Origin: an uncultured Muribaculum sp.
GTDB taxonomy: Bacteria; Bacteroidota; Bacteroidia; Bacteroidales; Muribaculaceae
Length of the DNA stretch: 64,000 nt
NCBI GenBank assembly: GCA_910589555.1
Contig: CAJUTE010000005.1
Span: 40,768 to 104,767, forward strand
Direction of reading: 5' to 3'
In this document: one piece after another, positions 34,400 to 43,925 of the stretch
Numbering within the stretch: the stretch's first letter is position 1
How the letters are laid out: each line of letters starts with the position of its first letter
Notes under the pieces: model-generated
Database searches by the model: none
Seen by the model: the letters and a program-made list of their open reading frames with translations, nothing else
What the model was told of the DNA's origin: nothing
Made by a program: the position numbers and the translations under genes

Positions 34400-35902
34400 T
34401 TATACCTTTTCCGGATATGCCGACAGCACACGCCTTACAGCATCGTGCCACCCGTCGATCTTGCGTGCCACCTCAGCCTCAGGTTCCGACGGGAAAAATG
34501 CCTTGTCGACCTGCCATTGTGATTTTATCTCATCTATTCCTGCCCAGAAACCGGTGGCAAGACCGGCAAGATAAGCCGCACCGAGAGCTGTGGTCTCCGT
34601 AATTTTCGGGCGAAGCACCTCAGTGTCAAGAATATCGCTTTGGAATTGCATCAGCAGATTATTGCGCGATGCCCCACCGTCGACTTTAAGATTGGCTATC
34701 GGGAGCCCTGAATCACGCTCCATAGCCCTCACAATATCATAAGTCTGGAATGCGATGCCCTCAAGAGCCGCACGCACTATATGGGCGGAGGTAGTGCCTC
34801 GGCTTATGCCTGAGATGGCGCCACGAGCATATTGGTCCCAATACGGTGCCCCGAGCCCTGTCAATGCCGGAACGAAATACACACCGCCGGTGTCAGGCAC
34901 AGAAGCGGCAAGCGCCTCCACCTCCGACGAGTCATGAATGCACTTTAGCCCGTCACGCAACCATTGCACCACTGACCCGGCAACAAAAATGGACCCTTCA
35001 AGAGCATACGTTACCTTCTCATCGCCTATCTTCCATGCGATTGTGGTCAACAGTTTGTTGACCGACTCTATGGGACGGTTGCCGCTGTTCATAAGCAGGA
35101 AGCATCCGGTGCCGTAAGTGTTTTTCACCGCACCCGGCTCAACACACATCTGCCCGAAAAGCGCAGCCTGCTGGTCGCCGGCAATACCGGCGATAGGCAC
35201 TTTGTGTGCAAAAATAGTAGTAGTTGTATATCCATAGACCTCGCTTGACGACTTAACCTGCGGCATCATCGATTCAGGGATGTCAAACAGCTTCAACAAA
35301 TCCTTGTCCCATTCCAGTGTGTGAATATTGAACAGCATGGTCCTTGACGCGTTTGTCACGTCAGTCACATGAACCTCTCCACGCGTCAATCGCCACACGA
35401 GCCAAGTGTCGACCGTGCCGAAACGCAATTTTCCGGCTTCAGCCCTCTTTCTCGCCCCGGGCACATTATCCAGAATCCATTTTATCTTGGTGGCACTGAA
35501 ATAAGCGTCGATCATCAATCCGGTTTTCGACCTGATAAGCTCATCATCGCCCTCCTCTCTGAGCCGGTCGCAGTAATCGGCTGTGCGGCGATCCTGCCAA
35601 ACGATGGCATTATACACCGGCTCATCACTGTCCACGTCCCACACGATTGTAGTCTCACGCTGATTTGTGATACCTATGGCGGTTATATTTTTTCCGTTGA
35701 TATCAATCTTACTTATCGCCTCGGCTATCACCGAAGCCTGAGAAGCCCATATCTGGTGCGGGTCATGCTCAACCCATCCCGATTTCGGGAATATCTGTTC
35801 AAACTCTCTCTGAGCAACCGAGCGGATGTTACCGGCATGGTCGAAAACAATGGCACGAGAACTGCTTGTGCCCTGATCCAATGATAAAATAAATTGTTCC
35901 AT
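34400..35902 (-). CDS. glpK: Glycerol kinase
   Basis: The start MEQFILSLDQGTSSSRAIV at 35902 gives 500 residues, the usual length; an earlier Met 11 codons upstream is not conserved in style. SLDQGTSSSR (phosphate 1), WQDRRTADYCD, GIAGDQQAALFGQMC, YGTGCFLLMNSG and the C-terminal LKVDGGASRNNLLMQFQSDIL and TALGAAYLAGLATGFW are all present. It phosphorylates incoming glycerol to sn-glycerol-3-phosphate. It is the first gene of glpK-glpF. No glycerol-3-phosphate dehydrogenase gene is nearby. Confidence 0.95.
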   Translation of the reverse strand: MEQFILSLDQGTSSSRAIVFDHAGNIRSVAQREFEQIFPKSGWVEHDPHQIWASQASVIAEAISKIDINGKNITAIGITNQRETTIVWDVDSDEPVYNAIVWQDRRTADYCDRLREEGDDELIRSKTGLMIDAYFSATKIKWILDNVPGARKRAEAGKLRFGTVDTWLVWRLTRGEVHVTDVTNASRTMLFNIHTLEWDKDLLKLFDIPESMMPQVKSSSEVYGYTTTTIFAHKVPIAGIAGDQQAALFGQMCVEPGAVKNTYGTGCFLLMNSGNRPIESVNKLLTTIAWKIGDEKVTYALEGSIFVAGSVVQWLRDGLKCIHDSSEVEALAASVPDTGGVYFVPALTGLGAPYWDQYARGAISGISRGTTSAHIVRAALEGIAFQTYDIVRAMERDSGLPIANLKVDGGASRNNLLMQFQSDILDTEVLRPKITETTALGAAYLAGLATGFWAGIDEIKSQWQVDKAFFPSEPEAEVARKIDGWHDAVRRVLSAYPEKV

Positions 35903-36023
35903 ATCGCATTCGGACCACAGTTTCCACTGAGGCATAGTTTAAGTTGTGTAATTCAGGCAGTTTTCATGGAAAACCCCTCCTTTAACTTAAACATTCCCAA
36001 TGCTGAAAAAGTTTCAACGAAAG

Positions 36024-37031
36024 CTATACAAGGCGGTCAAACGTGCGTCGGCGTTTCAGAAAATATCCTGTCACGGCATTGGGGCTGCCGGGCAAAATGT
36101 TTACGTCAGGGTGATGACGGTACTTCACCCTCATACTGCGGAAATCCCTGTGAGCGCGAAGCACTGCCCATGCATTTTTGAAGTCAAACGTCAGCATGAA
36201 TTTAGCCCACGCCACTGTGTCATACAATCGGCGGATAAACAATCGGCGTCGACGGCACGAGTCAGGCAGATTCTTGTGCAGCAACAGCAGATTGTTGCGA
36301 TAATTGAGATATGTCTTGCGAGAGTCTGACGATGACAGCGTCCCGCCACCCATGTGATACACCTTGCCACCCGGAATAGCCATTACCTCATAGCCGGCGA
36401 GCTTTATCCTCCAGCACAGGTCAATCTCCTCCATGTGGGCGAAGAACTCGGCATCAAGCCCGCCAAGCTGCAAATATACGTCGCGGCGCACCATCAGCGC
36501 GGCTCCCGACGCCCAGAACACAGGCATCATCTCATCATATTGCCCAAGATCCTCCTCAACGGTGTCAAACACCCTGCCTCGGCAATAAGGGAACCCGTTT
36601 TTGTCAAGAAAACCGCCACAAGCTCCGGCGTATTCAAACATATCAGGGTTTTTCAACGAGCGGATTTTAGGCTGACACGCTCCACACTCGGGATGTTCGT
36701 TCATGTAATTGAACATCGGCGAAAGCCAGTCGTCACTGACAGCCACATCACTGTTGAGAAGCACTACATAAGGATTATCCACCGCCTTGATAGCGCGATT
36801 ATACCCCTCGGCAAAGCCGAAATTCTTGCCAAGCTCCACTACAATAACCGAAGGGAACTGCTCACGCAGCAATTTCAACGAACCGTCGGTGCTGCCATTG
36901 TCAGCCACCACCACATCAGCCATCCATTCGGGTGTGTGCTTCACTATGGACGGAAGGAAACGACGCAACATCGCCTCCCCGTTCCAGTTAAGTATGATTA
37001 CGGCTACCGCCTTACTTGCGTGGTTGTTCAT
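36024..37031 (-). CDS. Family 2 glycosyltransferase
   Basis: A 335-residue GT-A fold enzyme without transmembrane segments: AVIILNWNGEAMLRRFLPS (about 10-28), VVADNGSTDGSL (about 41-52), VVLLNSDVAVSDDW as the nucleotide-sugar/metal site (about 88-101), and DAEFFAHMEEIDLCWRIKLAGY (about 194-215) as acceptor site. The C-terminal part is basic and membrane-associating. Such rhamnosyl-transferase-like enzymes build cell-surface glycans. Its start overlaps the acyltransferase gene by 20 bp, so a link with lipid A or surface glycan assembly is plausible. Confidence 0.88.
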   Translation of the reverse strand: MNNHASKAVAVIILNWNGEAMLRRFLPSIVKHTPEWMADVVVADNGSTDGSLKLLREQFPSVIVVELGKNFGFAEGYNRAIKAVDNPYVVLLNSDVAVSDDWLSPMFNYMNEHPECGACQPKIRSLKNPDMFEYAGACGGFLDKNGFPYCRGRVFDTVEEDLGQYDEMMPVFWASGAALMVRRDVYLQLGGLDAEFFAHMEEIDLCWRIKLAGYEVMAIPGGKVYHMGGGTLSSSDSRKTYLNYRNNLLLLHKNLPDSCRRRRLFIRRLYDTVAWAKFMLTFDFKNAWAVLRAHRDFRSMRVKYRHHPDVNILPGSPNAVTGYFLKRRRTFDRLV

Positions 37032-37941
37032 TATCAGAATAGTTTACTTTATGTTTCCAGCGTTTATGGGTCCACAGCCATATCGACGGATTGCGCCGTA
37101 TGGTGGTTTCAAGCATCCGTGCATAAGCATCGGTGATGGCAAATTCCGGCTCGGATGCGGGATCGGCAGAAATCAGCCTGACAGTCAGGCGATAATATCC
37201 GCGCCCCGTCTTCTCAATATCCCAATAGTAGGCTTTCAACCCCAACTTGCGTATTATGGTCTCGGTGCCGGTGATCATCGCCGTGGGCTGATTGAGGAAT
37301 TTAACCACATGGACCGTGTCATTATGGCTCGGCTTCTGGTCGCTCATAAATCCGGTGGTTGTCACTACTCCTGACCGTTTCAACCGGAAAAGATCGCGGA
37401 AAACGGTGCGCTTCTCAAACGACACGGAACCGAAGCGGCTTCTGAGCTTCAAGAAATAGTCATTGAACCACTTATTGTCAAGATGCCTGTAGACCTGGCA
37501 GAACTGCACTTTCTCACCTATGGGGTGCTTCATCCACAATGTCATCGACGGCGCCCACTCCCAGTTGCCGCAATGAGAGAAATATATGCCTATGGACTCG
37601 CCACGCTCGATACAATCGTCAAACTGCTCAAGCCCCACGAACTCCATTCTCTTCTCAATCTCCTCGTCAGATATATGTCCGAGCTTTATGGTCTCAAAAA
37701 AATAATCGGTGAAATTGCGGTAAAACTTCCGCATGATGTCACGCAACTCCTTTTCTGATTTTTCGGGAAATGAATTTGTGAGATTTTTCATCACCACCTT
37801 GCGCCGGTATCTCACCACGTGATAGACCAGCACATAAAGCACATCGCTCAACATATACAGTCCACGGAAAGGCAACCGCGCTATACCCGCAAGCAGCCAC
37901 CCGAGCGGGGCATATTTCCAATCTCCTTTTTTATCGCTCAT
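37012..37941 (-). CDS. Lipid A biosynthesis acyltransferase (LpxL/HtrB family)
   Basis: 309 residues with an N-terminal hydrophobic segment and the catalytic HxxxxE box in YFSHCGNWEWAP (about 113-124). The tail RNPSIWLWTHKRWKHK (about 285-300) is characteristic of the family. It transfers a secondary acyl chain to a lipid A precursor at the inner membrane. Its start overlaps mtaB by 4 bp and its end overlaps the GT2 gene by 20 bp: a three-gene operon. Confidence 0.9.
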   Translation of the reverse strand: MSDKKGDWKYAPLGWLLAGIARLPFRGLYMLSDVLYVLVYHVVRYRRKVVMKNLTNSFPEKSEKELRDIMRKFYRNFTDYFFETIKLGHISDEEIEKRMEFVGLEQFDDCIERGESIGIYFSHCGNWEWAPSMTLWMKHPIGEKVQFCQVYRHLDNKWFNDYFLKLRSRFGSVSFEKRTVFRDLFRLKRSGVVTTTGFMSDQKPSHNDTVHVVKFLNQPTAMITGTETIIRKLGLKAYYWDIEKTGRGYYRLTVRLISADPASEPEFAITDAYARMLETTIRRNPSIWLWTHKRWKHKVNYSDNEQPRK

Positions 37942-39302
37942 AATATAACTTCTCCTTTTATCAATGCGCCGCTGTCAAGCACTTCTCCAAGCGACACATC
38001 AATGATTTTATTTGACAGTTCCGGAGCCGGCTTTATCTTGACCTTAAGATAATTATCGGTAAACCCATACATACCGCCCTCCTGCTGCTCGCAATCGCCA
38101 TCCATAGCTAAACCGCTAAGGTCGCGCGGATGTTCAAGCAACACCTTTCTTATTTTTCCCGAAAAACTGCGGGCAAACTGTTCCAATTTTTTCTCCGACA
38201 GCCGGAGCATCACATTCGCCCTGCGATGCTTCTCCTCCTGCGACACCACATAATCTATGTCAAGAGCCTTCGTGCCTGGACGCTCGGAATAAGGAAACAC
38301 ATGAAGCCTGGAGATGTCGAGCGACTCAACAAACTCACGCGACTTCTCAAACAGCTCAGGTGTCTCACCCCTTGCCCCCACTATCAGGTCAACCCCGATA
38401 AAGGCATGAGGCATCACCTGCTTTATACGCTCCATTTTATGACGGAACAGCGCCGTGTCATAACGGCGGCGCATCAGTTTCAGCACCTCATCGCTGCCGG
38501 CTTGCAACGGCACATGGAAATGCGGCATGAAGCGACGCGACGACGCCACCCAATCGATAATCTCATCGGTGAGCAAATTAGGCTCTATCGAGGAAATGCG
38601 GTAACGCTCTATTCCGTCAACCTCGTCCAAAGCCTTTATAAGGTCAAAGAAAGAATCATCTCGCCCCTTTCCGAAATCACCTATGTTCACTCCGGTCAAC
38701 ACGATCTCCTTGCCACCTTCAGCGGCAACCTCACGCGCCTGTGCAACAAGATCATCTATATGCCCTGAACGGCTTCTGCCTCGCGCCTTGGGAATGGTGC
38801 AATAAGTGCACCAGTAATCACATCCGTCCTGCACTTTAAGGAAATAGCGGGTGCGATCACCTCGCGAACATGACGGTTCAAACTTCACAATCTCCGGCGT
38901 GGGAGTGACGTGAGTCACTGCCTTGCCCTCCTTTTCTTTCAGCCATGCGTCAATGTAGTCAGGGAGCGACATCTTGCGATCAGTACCGGCAACCACAGCC
39001 ACCCCCGGCATGGCGGAAATCTCGCCGCTCTTCAACTGTGCGTAACACCCGGTGACCACAATCGAAGCCTCGGGATAAAGCTTCGCAAACCGGTGAATAG
39101 CCTGCCGGCATTTCTTGTCGGCCATCTCTGTCACACTGCACGTGTTGATGACGACTATGTCAGGTGTCTCCCCGGCATGGACGCGAGTTATGCCGCGTTC
39201 GCTGAATATGTTGGCAATCGTTGATGTCTCGGCAAAATTTAATTTACAACCGAATGTATGGAACAATGCTTTTGCTGTTCCTACTCCTGTAAGGTCAATC
39301 AT
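37938..39302 (-). CDS. mtaB: tRNA t6A37 C2-methylthiotransferase MtaB (radical SAM)
   Basis: Starting at MIDLTGVGTAKALFHTFGCKLN (39302) gives 454 residues. The N-terminal UPF0004 domain carries Cys residues of the auxiliary cluster (FGCKLN, NTCSVTE, VTGCYAQ); the radical-SAM cluster is in DGCDYWCTYCTIP (CxxxCxxC, about 160). A C-terminal TRAM domain follows (about 380-445). The enzyme converts t6A to ms2t6A at position 37 of tRNAs decoding ANN codons. It is the first gene of the operon mtaB-lpxL-GT2. Confidence 0.93.
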   Translation of the reverse strand: MIDLTGVGTAKALFHTFGCKLNFAETSTIANIFSERGITRVHAGETPDIVVINTCSVTEMADKKCRQAIHRFAKLYPEASIVVTGCYAQLKSGEISAMPGVAVVAGTDRKMSLPDYIDAWLKEKEGKAVTHVTPTPEIVKFEPSCSRGDRTRYFLKVQDGCDYWCTYCTIPKARGRSRSGHIDDLVAQAREVAAEGGKEIVLTGVNIGDFGKGRDDSFFDLIKALDEVDGIERYRISSIEPNLLTDEIIDWVASSRRFMPHFHVPLQAGSDEVLKLMRRRYDTALFRHKMERIKQVMPHAFIGVDLIVGARGETPELFEKSREFVESLDISRLHVFPYSERPGTKALDIDYVVSQEEKHRRANVMLRLSEKKLEQFARSFSGKIRKVLLEHPRDLSGLAMDGDCEQQEGGMYGFTDNYLKVKIKPAPELSNKIIDVSLGEVLDSGALIKGEVIL

Positions 39303-39472
39303 AGCCACAAAGTTACAAAATTTTGTCACCTGCGCCAAGCCCGCGATGATTTATTCGCGCCACCCTGCACCACCATAATCGCAGGCACAACTCAACCAAC
39401 ATCATCATTTAAATGTTTGTAATTAGAATATGTAAGATAAATTTACGTATCTTTACGAAAATATTTCTCAGA

Positions 39473-41143
39473 ATGTCAACAGAAGAATCATTAAACAAAA
39501 TTTATGCCGCCAGTTTTCGCGACAACTGGACTCTCCCCGCTTTGAGCGAATATGGCAGCGACAAAACTTTCACATATTGCGATCTGGCTGTCAGAATAGC
39601 CAAAATGCACCTCACATTTGAACTTGCCGGAATAAAGCGCGGCGACAAAATAGCGCTTATAGGCAAAAACTCCCCGGGATGGATCATCACATTCATGGCT
39701 ACCATAACCTACGGAGCAACAATAGTGCCCATCCTCCAGGACTTCAACCCCACCGACGCGCAGCACATACTCAACCATTCAGAGAGCGTGCTGCTTTTCG
39801 TGGAAAACAATATATGGGAGACCTTTGAATTTGAGAATCTTCCCAACCTGCACGGCGTAATTTCGCTCACAAACGGCAAAATACTTGCCGAGCATCCCCT
39901 CAATGAGGACAGGATAAAGAAAGCCGTAAAAGCATTGTCGCGCAAATTCAACAAACGCTATCCCGGAAAATTTTTACCGGGCTACGTGGAATACCCCGAC
40001 ATGAACCCCGATGACCTCGCAGTGATAAACTACACGTCAGGCACCACCGGATTCTCCAAAGGGGTTATGCTCACCTACCGGAACCTGTGGGGCAACGTGA
40101 CGTTTGGCATCCAGTCAAGGCTTCATTTCCAAGGCTCAAGAGCACTCTCGTTCCTGCCTCTCGCCCATGCTTACGGCTGCGCATTCGACATGCTTGTCCC
40201 TCTTGCCGTGGGCACCCATGTGACTGTGTTCGGAAAGCTTCCGTCACCGATGCTGCTGATGAAGGCACTCGCGCAAGTGCGTCCCAATCTGGTGATATGC
40301 GTGCCGCTGATACTTGAAAAGATCTACCGCAAGCAAATCTTGCCCATGATTTCGCGACGCGGCATGAGATGGGTGCTCGCCATTCCCGGCATCGACAAGG
40401 CATTCTACAGCCTTATCCGCAAAAAACTTGTCGAGGCATTCGGAGGAGAGTTTGAAGAGGTCATAATAGGAGGCGCGCCGCTCAACCACGAGGTCGAAGA
40501 CTTCCTGCACCGCATAAAATTCCCGTTCACCGTAGGTTACGGCATGACCGAATGCGGACCGCTGATCAGCTACACCCCCTGGAGGCAATTCATCGTGGGC
40601 TCCTCGGGACAGACGCTGCCCGGCTTGATGCAATCCAAGATACTCAGCGACGACGAGCAAGAGATACCCGGAGAGATATGCGTAAAAGGCACTAATGTGA
40701 TGAAAGGCTACTACAAAAACACCGGAGCTACCGAGGCTGTGCTTGATGCCGACGGCTGGCTGCACACCGGCGACATGGGCACACGCAATCCCGACGGCAC
40801 TATCTTCATAAAAGGACGCTACAAGACCATGATACTCTCGTCCAACGGTCAGAACATATATCCGGAAGAGATCGAGGCTAAGCTCAACAATATGCCTTAC
40901 GTGTCGGAAAGCCTTGTCGTGGAACGCAACAACCGACTTGTCGCCCTGGTATATCCCGATTATGAGGCAATGGACTCCGACGGCATAACCCACCGTGACC
41001 TTGAAGAGGTGATGGAGAAGATAAGGGTTGACCTCAACAAGCTTGTGGCGCCATACGAAAAAGTTGACAAAATACAACTGATCGCCAACGAATTCCAAAA
41101 GACACCCAAGAGATCGATCAAGCGTTACCTCTACAATGCTTAG
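39473..41143 (+). CDS. AMP-dependent long-chain acyl-CoA/acyl-ACP ligase
   Basis: From ATG 39473 (MSTEESLNKIYAASFRDNW) the product has 556 residues. The P-loop-like AMP-binding motif YTSGTTGFSKGVML (about 185-198), GYGMTECGPLISYTP (about 354-368), the adenylate motif DGWLHTGDMGTRNPDGTIFIKGRYKTMI and the C-terminal catalytic Lys region TPKRSIKRYLYN are all visible. It activates fatty acids, probably for phospholipid or lipid A related acylation. The gene is divergent from mtaB and stands alone. Confidence 0.9.
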   Translation: MSTEESLNKIYAASFRDNWTLPALSEYGSDKTFTYCDLAVRIAKMHLTFELAGIKRGDKIALIGKNSPGWIITFMATITYGATIVPILQDFNPTDAQHILNHSESVLLFVENNIWETFEFENLPNLHGVISLTNGKILAEHPLNEDRIKKAVKALSRKFNKRYPGKFLPGYVEYPDMNPDDLAVINYTSGTTGFSKGVMLTYRNLWGNVTFGIQSRLHFQGSRALSFLPLAHAYGCAFDMLVPLAVGTHVTVFGKLPSPMLLMKALAQVRPNLVICVPLILEKIYRKQILPMISRRGMRWVLAIPGIDKAFYSLIRKKLVEAFGGEFEEVIIGGAPLNHEVEDFLHRIKFPFTVGYGMTECGPLISYTPWRQFIVGSSGQTLPGLMQSKILSDDEQEIPGEICVKGTNVMKGYYKNTGATEAVLDADGWLHTGDMGTRNPDGTIFIKGRYKTMILSSNGQNIYPEEIEAKLNNMPYVSESLVVERNNRLVALVYPDYEAMDSDGITHRDLEEVMEKIRVDLNKLVAPYEKVDKIQLIANEFQKTPKRSIKRYLYNA

Positions 41144-41203
41144 GGCTTGATAAAAATATTAATTTTTAAGAACAGTTTCTTATGCCGCTGCAAAAAAAAT
41201 GCG

Positions 41204-41211
41204 TAAATTTG
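41204..41211 (+). promoter_or_regulatory. -7 element for the dCMP deaminase gene
   Basis: TAAATTTG matches TAnnTTTG, 19 bp upstream of the start codon. The -33 region (around 41176-41184) is weak. Confidence 0.5.
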
Positions 41212-41230
41212 CAGCGGTATAATTATATCT

Positions 41231-41662
41231 ATGATAGACAACGAAAAACAATCAGTTCTCGATAAGAGATATCTGAGAATGGCTCGGATATGGGCTGAAA
41301 ATTCATATTGCCAACGCCGCAAAGTAGGAGCACTGCTCGTCAAGGACCAAATGATCATATCTGACGGGTACAACGGCACGCCAGCCGGTTTTGAAAACAT
41401 CTGCGAGGATGAAGCCGGCACGACCAAGCCCTACGTGCTTCATGCCGAAGCCAACGCCATCACCAAAATAGCCCGCAGCGGCAATTCAAGCCAGGGTTCA
41501 ACCCTTTATATCACCGCCTCGCCATGTCTCGAATGCAGCAAGCTCATCATTCAGGCAGGAATAAAGCGGGTAGTGTTCAATGACCTGTATCGAATCACCG
41601 ACGGACTCAACGTGCTCAATCGTGCCGGAGTGGAGACCGTCCATATCCCCGATATTGACTGA
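41231..41662 (+). CDS. dCMP deaminase family protein
   Basis: A compact 143-residue zinc deaminase. The first Zn ligand and catalytic Glu are in LHAEANAI (about 75-82) and the other ligands in ASPCLECSK (about 97-105). The N-terminus (RYLRMARIWAENSYCQRRKVGALLV) and an EDEAGTTKPYVLHAE segment are typical of ComEB/dCMP deaminases. It converts dCMP to dUMP for thymidylate supply. A 21-bp gap to the S41 protease suggests cotranscription. Confidence 0.9.
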   Translation: MIDNEKQSVLDKRYLRMARIWAENSYCQRRKVGALLVKDQMIISDGYNGTPAGFENICEDEAGTTKPYVLHAEANAITKIARSGNSSQGSTLYITASPCLECSKLIIQAGIKRVVFNDLYRITDGLNVLNRAGVETVHIPDID

Positions 41663-41683
41663 TATTATATTTAATCACCCATT

Positions 41684-43300
41684 ATGAAGACCTTTAAAAA
41701 CCCTGTCACCTGGCTGCCGCTCATTATCGCGGCTTCAATCGCAGCCGGCATCTGGATAGGGGTACTTTTCAACAAGCATAATTCATCTACCGCCGAACAA
41801 AAGGTATCGGATGTCCTCTCCCTCATAAAAAACGGATATGTGGATGAAGTGGATGTGGACTCCCTGATAGAAAACACCCTTCCCAACCTTCTGTCCAATC
41901 TCGACCCCCACTCCACCTATATACCGGCATCCGATCTTACGGCTGTCAACGAAGACCTTGACGGGTCGTTCAGCGGAATAGGCATATCATTCACAATGCT
42001 TACCGACACCATCACCGTCAACGAGGTGATTCCCGGCGGACCATCCGAGAAAGTGGGCTTGCTCCCCGGTGACCGCATCATGACCATCAATGACTCGCTG
42101 GTAGCCGGACACAACATACCCAATACCGACATCGTGAAAATGCTGCGCGGCGAAAAGGGAAGCTCCGTAAAACTCGGAGTGAAGCGCAAAAACACCAAAA
42201 AGACACTTACTTTTGAAGTGACCCGAGGCGACATACCCGTCAACTCGGTCGATGCCTCCTACATGATCACCCCTGAAACCGGGTATATAAAAGTGAATAA
42301 ATTCGGACGCACCACTTCCGATGAATTCCTCACAGGACTGCTCAATCTCCACAACGACGGTGCCAAAAGCTACATTGTGGACTTGCGAGGCAATGGAGGA
42401 GGATTCATGGAGATGGCGATATACATGGCAAACGAATTCCTTCCCGCCAAATCGCCCATAGTGTTCACCCGCGGACGCGACAGCATGGATGAAAGCCACG
42501 TATATTCCGACGGCACAGGGGCATTCCAGAATGCCGATCTGGTGGTGCTTCTCGACGAGTATTCGGCAAGCGCGAGCGAGATTTTCGCCGGAGCCATGCA
42601 AGACAATGACCGCGCCCTCATCGTGGGACGCCGCTCATTCGGAAAGGGACTTGTGCAACGCCAGATGACTCTTGCCGACAGCAGCGCGATCAGACTCACG
42701 ATAGCACGCTACTACACCCCCTCGGGCAGATGTATACAGAAAGACTACAAGCCCGGCAACCGCAGCGACTATGACATGGATATCCTCAACCGCTACGAGC
42801 GAGGAGAGTTCTTCAATTCTGACAGCATAAAGTTCAACCCCGAGATGCAGTTCAATACCTTGGGCGGAAGACCCGTATATGGCGGAGGCGGCATAATGCC
42901 CGATGTATTTGTACCCAACGACACTATCGGCATCACGAGCTACTATATAAACGTCATGAATGCAGGGCTTCTACAGAAATTTGCCTTCGAATACAGCGAC
43001 AAATACCGCGACACCCTCTCTTCGGCAAAGACTCTTGAAGCATTTATCAAAAAACTTCCTGACGACGACGAACTCCTGCAGCAGTTCGTGAGCTACGCCT
43101 CACGCAACGGCATACCGGCACGATGGTACTATATCAACATTTCGCGCAACTTGATTGTTAATTATCTGAAAGCGCTTATAGCAAGTGACATCCTTGGCAG
43201 AGAGAGCTACTACAAGGTGATCAACGAGCAGGATATCACTGTGCAAAAGGCTCTTAAAGAAATTCAGTCAGGGAACGCTTCGGCACCATTGAGCCATTGA
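41684..43300 (+). CDS. S41 family C-terminal processing peptidase
   Basis: 538 residues: N-terminal membrane anchor (PLIIAASIAAGIWIGVLF, about 10-27), a helical region, a PDZ domain (about 85-165; DGSFSGIGISF, PGGPSEKVGLLPGDRI), then the protease core with the nucleophile Ser in DEYSASASEIFAGAM (about 289-303) and the general-base Lys in GRRSFGKGLVQ (about 314-324). Such periplasmic CtpA-like proteases trim or degrade proteins at their C-termini. The extra C-terminal 130 residues are typical of Bacteroidetes members. Confidence 0.92.
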   Translation: MKTFKNPVTWLPLIIAASIAAGIWIGVLFNKHNSSTAEQKVSDVLSLIKNGYVDEVDVDSLIENTLPNLLSNLDPHSTYIPASDLTAVNEDLDGSFSGIGISFTMLTDTITVNEVIPGGPSEKVGLLPGDRIMTINDSLVAGHNIPNTDIVKMLRGEKGSSVKLGVKRKNTKKTLTFEVTRGDIPVNSVDASYMITPETGYIKVNKFGRTTSDEFLTGLLNLHNDGAKSYIVDLRGNGGGFMEMAIYMANEFLPAKSPIVFTRGRDSMDESHVYSDGTGAFQNADLVVLLDEYSASASEIFAGAMQDNDRALIVGRRSFGKGLVQRQMTLADSSAIRLTIARYYTPSGRCIQKDYKPGNRSDYDMDILNRYERGEFFNSDSIKFNPEMQFNTLGGRPVYGGGGIMPDVFVPNDTIGITSYYINVMNAGLLQKFAFEYSDKYRDTLSSAKTLEAFIKKLPDDDELLQQFVSYASRNGIPARWYYINISRNLIVNYLKALIASDILGRESYYKVINEQDITVQKALKEIQSGNASAPLSH

Positions 43301-43345
43301 CCCGATTCACCGGAGCATCTCCCCACACACAACTATTGAACGCCG

Positions 43346-43903
43346 ATGAAAAAGGAAGAAATCAGAAGCCGCATAAAGGCACAGAAAGCATTACTTTCCG
43401 ACACTGAACGCAGGTATGCCGCAGCATCAGTATTTGAATTGCTTGAAAAAACAGCCGCATTCATGATGGCTGACAAAATTCTCATGTATCACTCACTTCC
43501 CGACGAACTCTCCACACTGGAGTTCATCGAAAAATGGCATGACCGCAAGCATTTCTTCCTTCCACGCGTGAACGGCGTGAACCTTGAGGTGCTCCCCTAC
43601 AACCGCAGCAAACTCCAATATGGCGCTTTCCACATCGAGGAACCCACCGGCGACGACATTGAAAATATTGACAATATCGAGCTTGTGATAGTTCCCGCCG
43701 TAGCTTATGACCGCAGCGGCAACCGAGTGGGCAGAGGCAAAGGATATTATGACCGCCTGCTGGCTAAAACAAAAGCCACCAAGATAGGCGTGGGCTACGA
43801 TTTCCAACTTGTTGACGAAATCGATGCCGACCCTCATGATATCGAAATGGATATAATAATAACCCAATCGGCGACAATAACCATAAAACATCGCCGACGC
43901 TAA
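43346..43903 (+). CDS. 5-formyltetrahydrofolate cyclo-ligase
   Basis: 185 residues with the family core: an N-terminal helix (KKEEIRSRIKAQKALLSDTERRYAA), ILMYHSLPDELST, ELVIVPAVAYDRSGNRVGRGKGYYDRLL (about 113-140) and GVGYDFQLVDEIDADPHDI. It converts 5-formyl-THF to 5,10-methenyl-THF with ATP. The start is 45 bp after the protease stop; the hemerythrin-like gene follows after 22 bp. Confidence 0.92.
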   Translation: MKKEEIRSRIKAQKALLSDTERRYAAASVFELLEKTAAFMMADKILMYHSLPDELSTLEFIEKWHDRKHFFLPRVNGVNLEVLPYNRSKLQYGAFHIEEPTGDDIENIDNIELVIVPAVAYDRSGNRVGRGKGYYDRLLAKTKATKIGVGYDFQLVDEIDADPHDIEMDIIITQSATITIKHRRR

Positions 43904-43925
43904 CAAGACGCTAACAAATTGAACC

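Noticed and set aside
35894..36181. Plus-strand open frame upstream of glpK
   Set aside because: It is antisense to the glpK leader and the GT2 gene end, without family resemblance.
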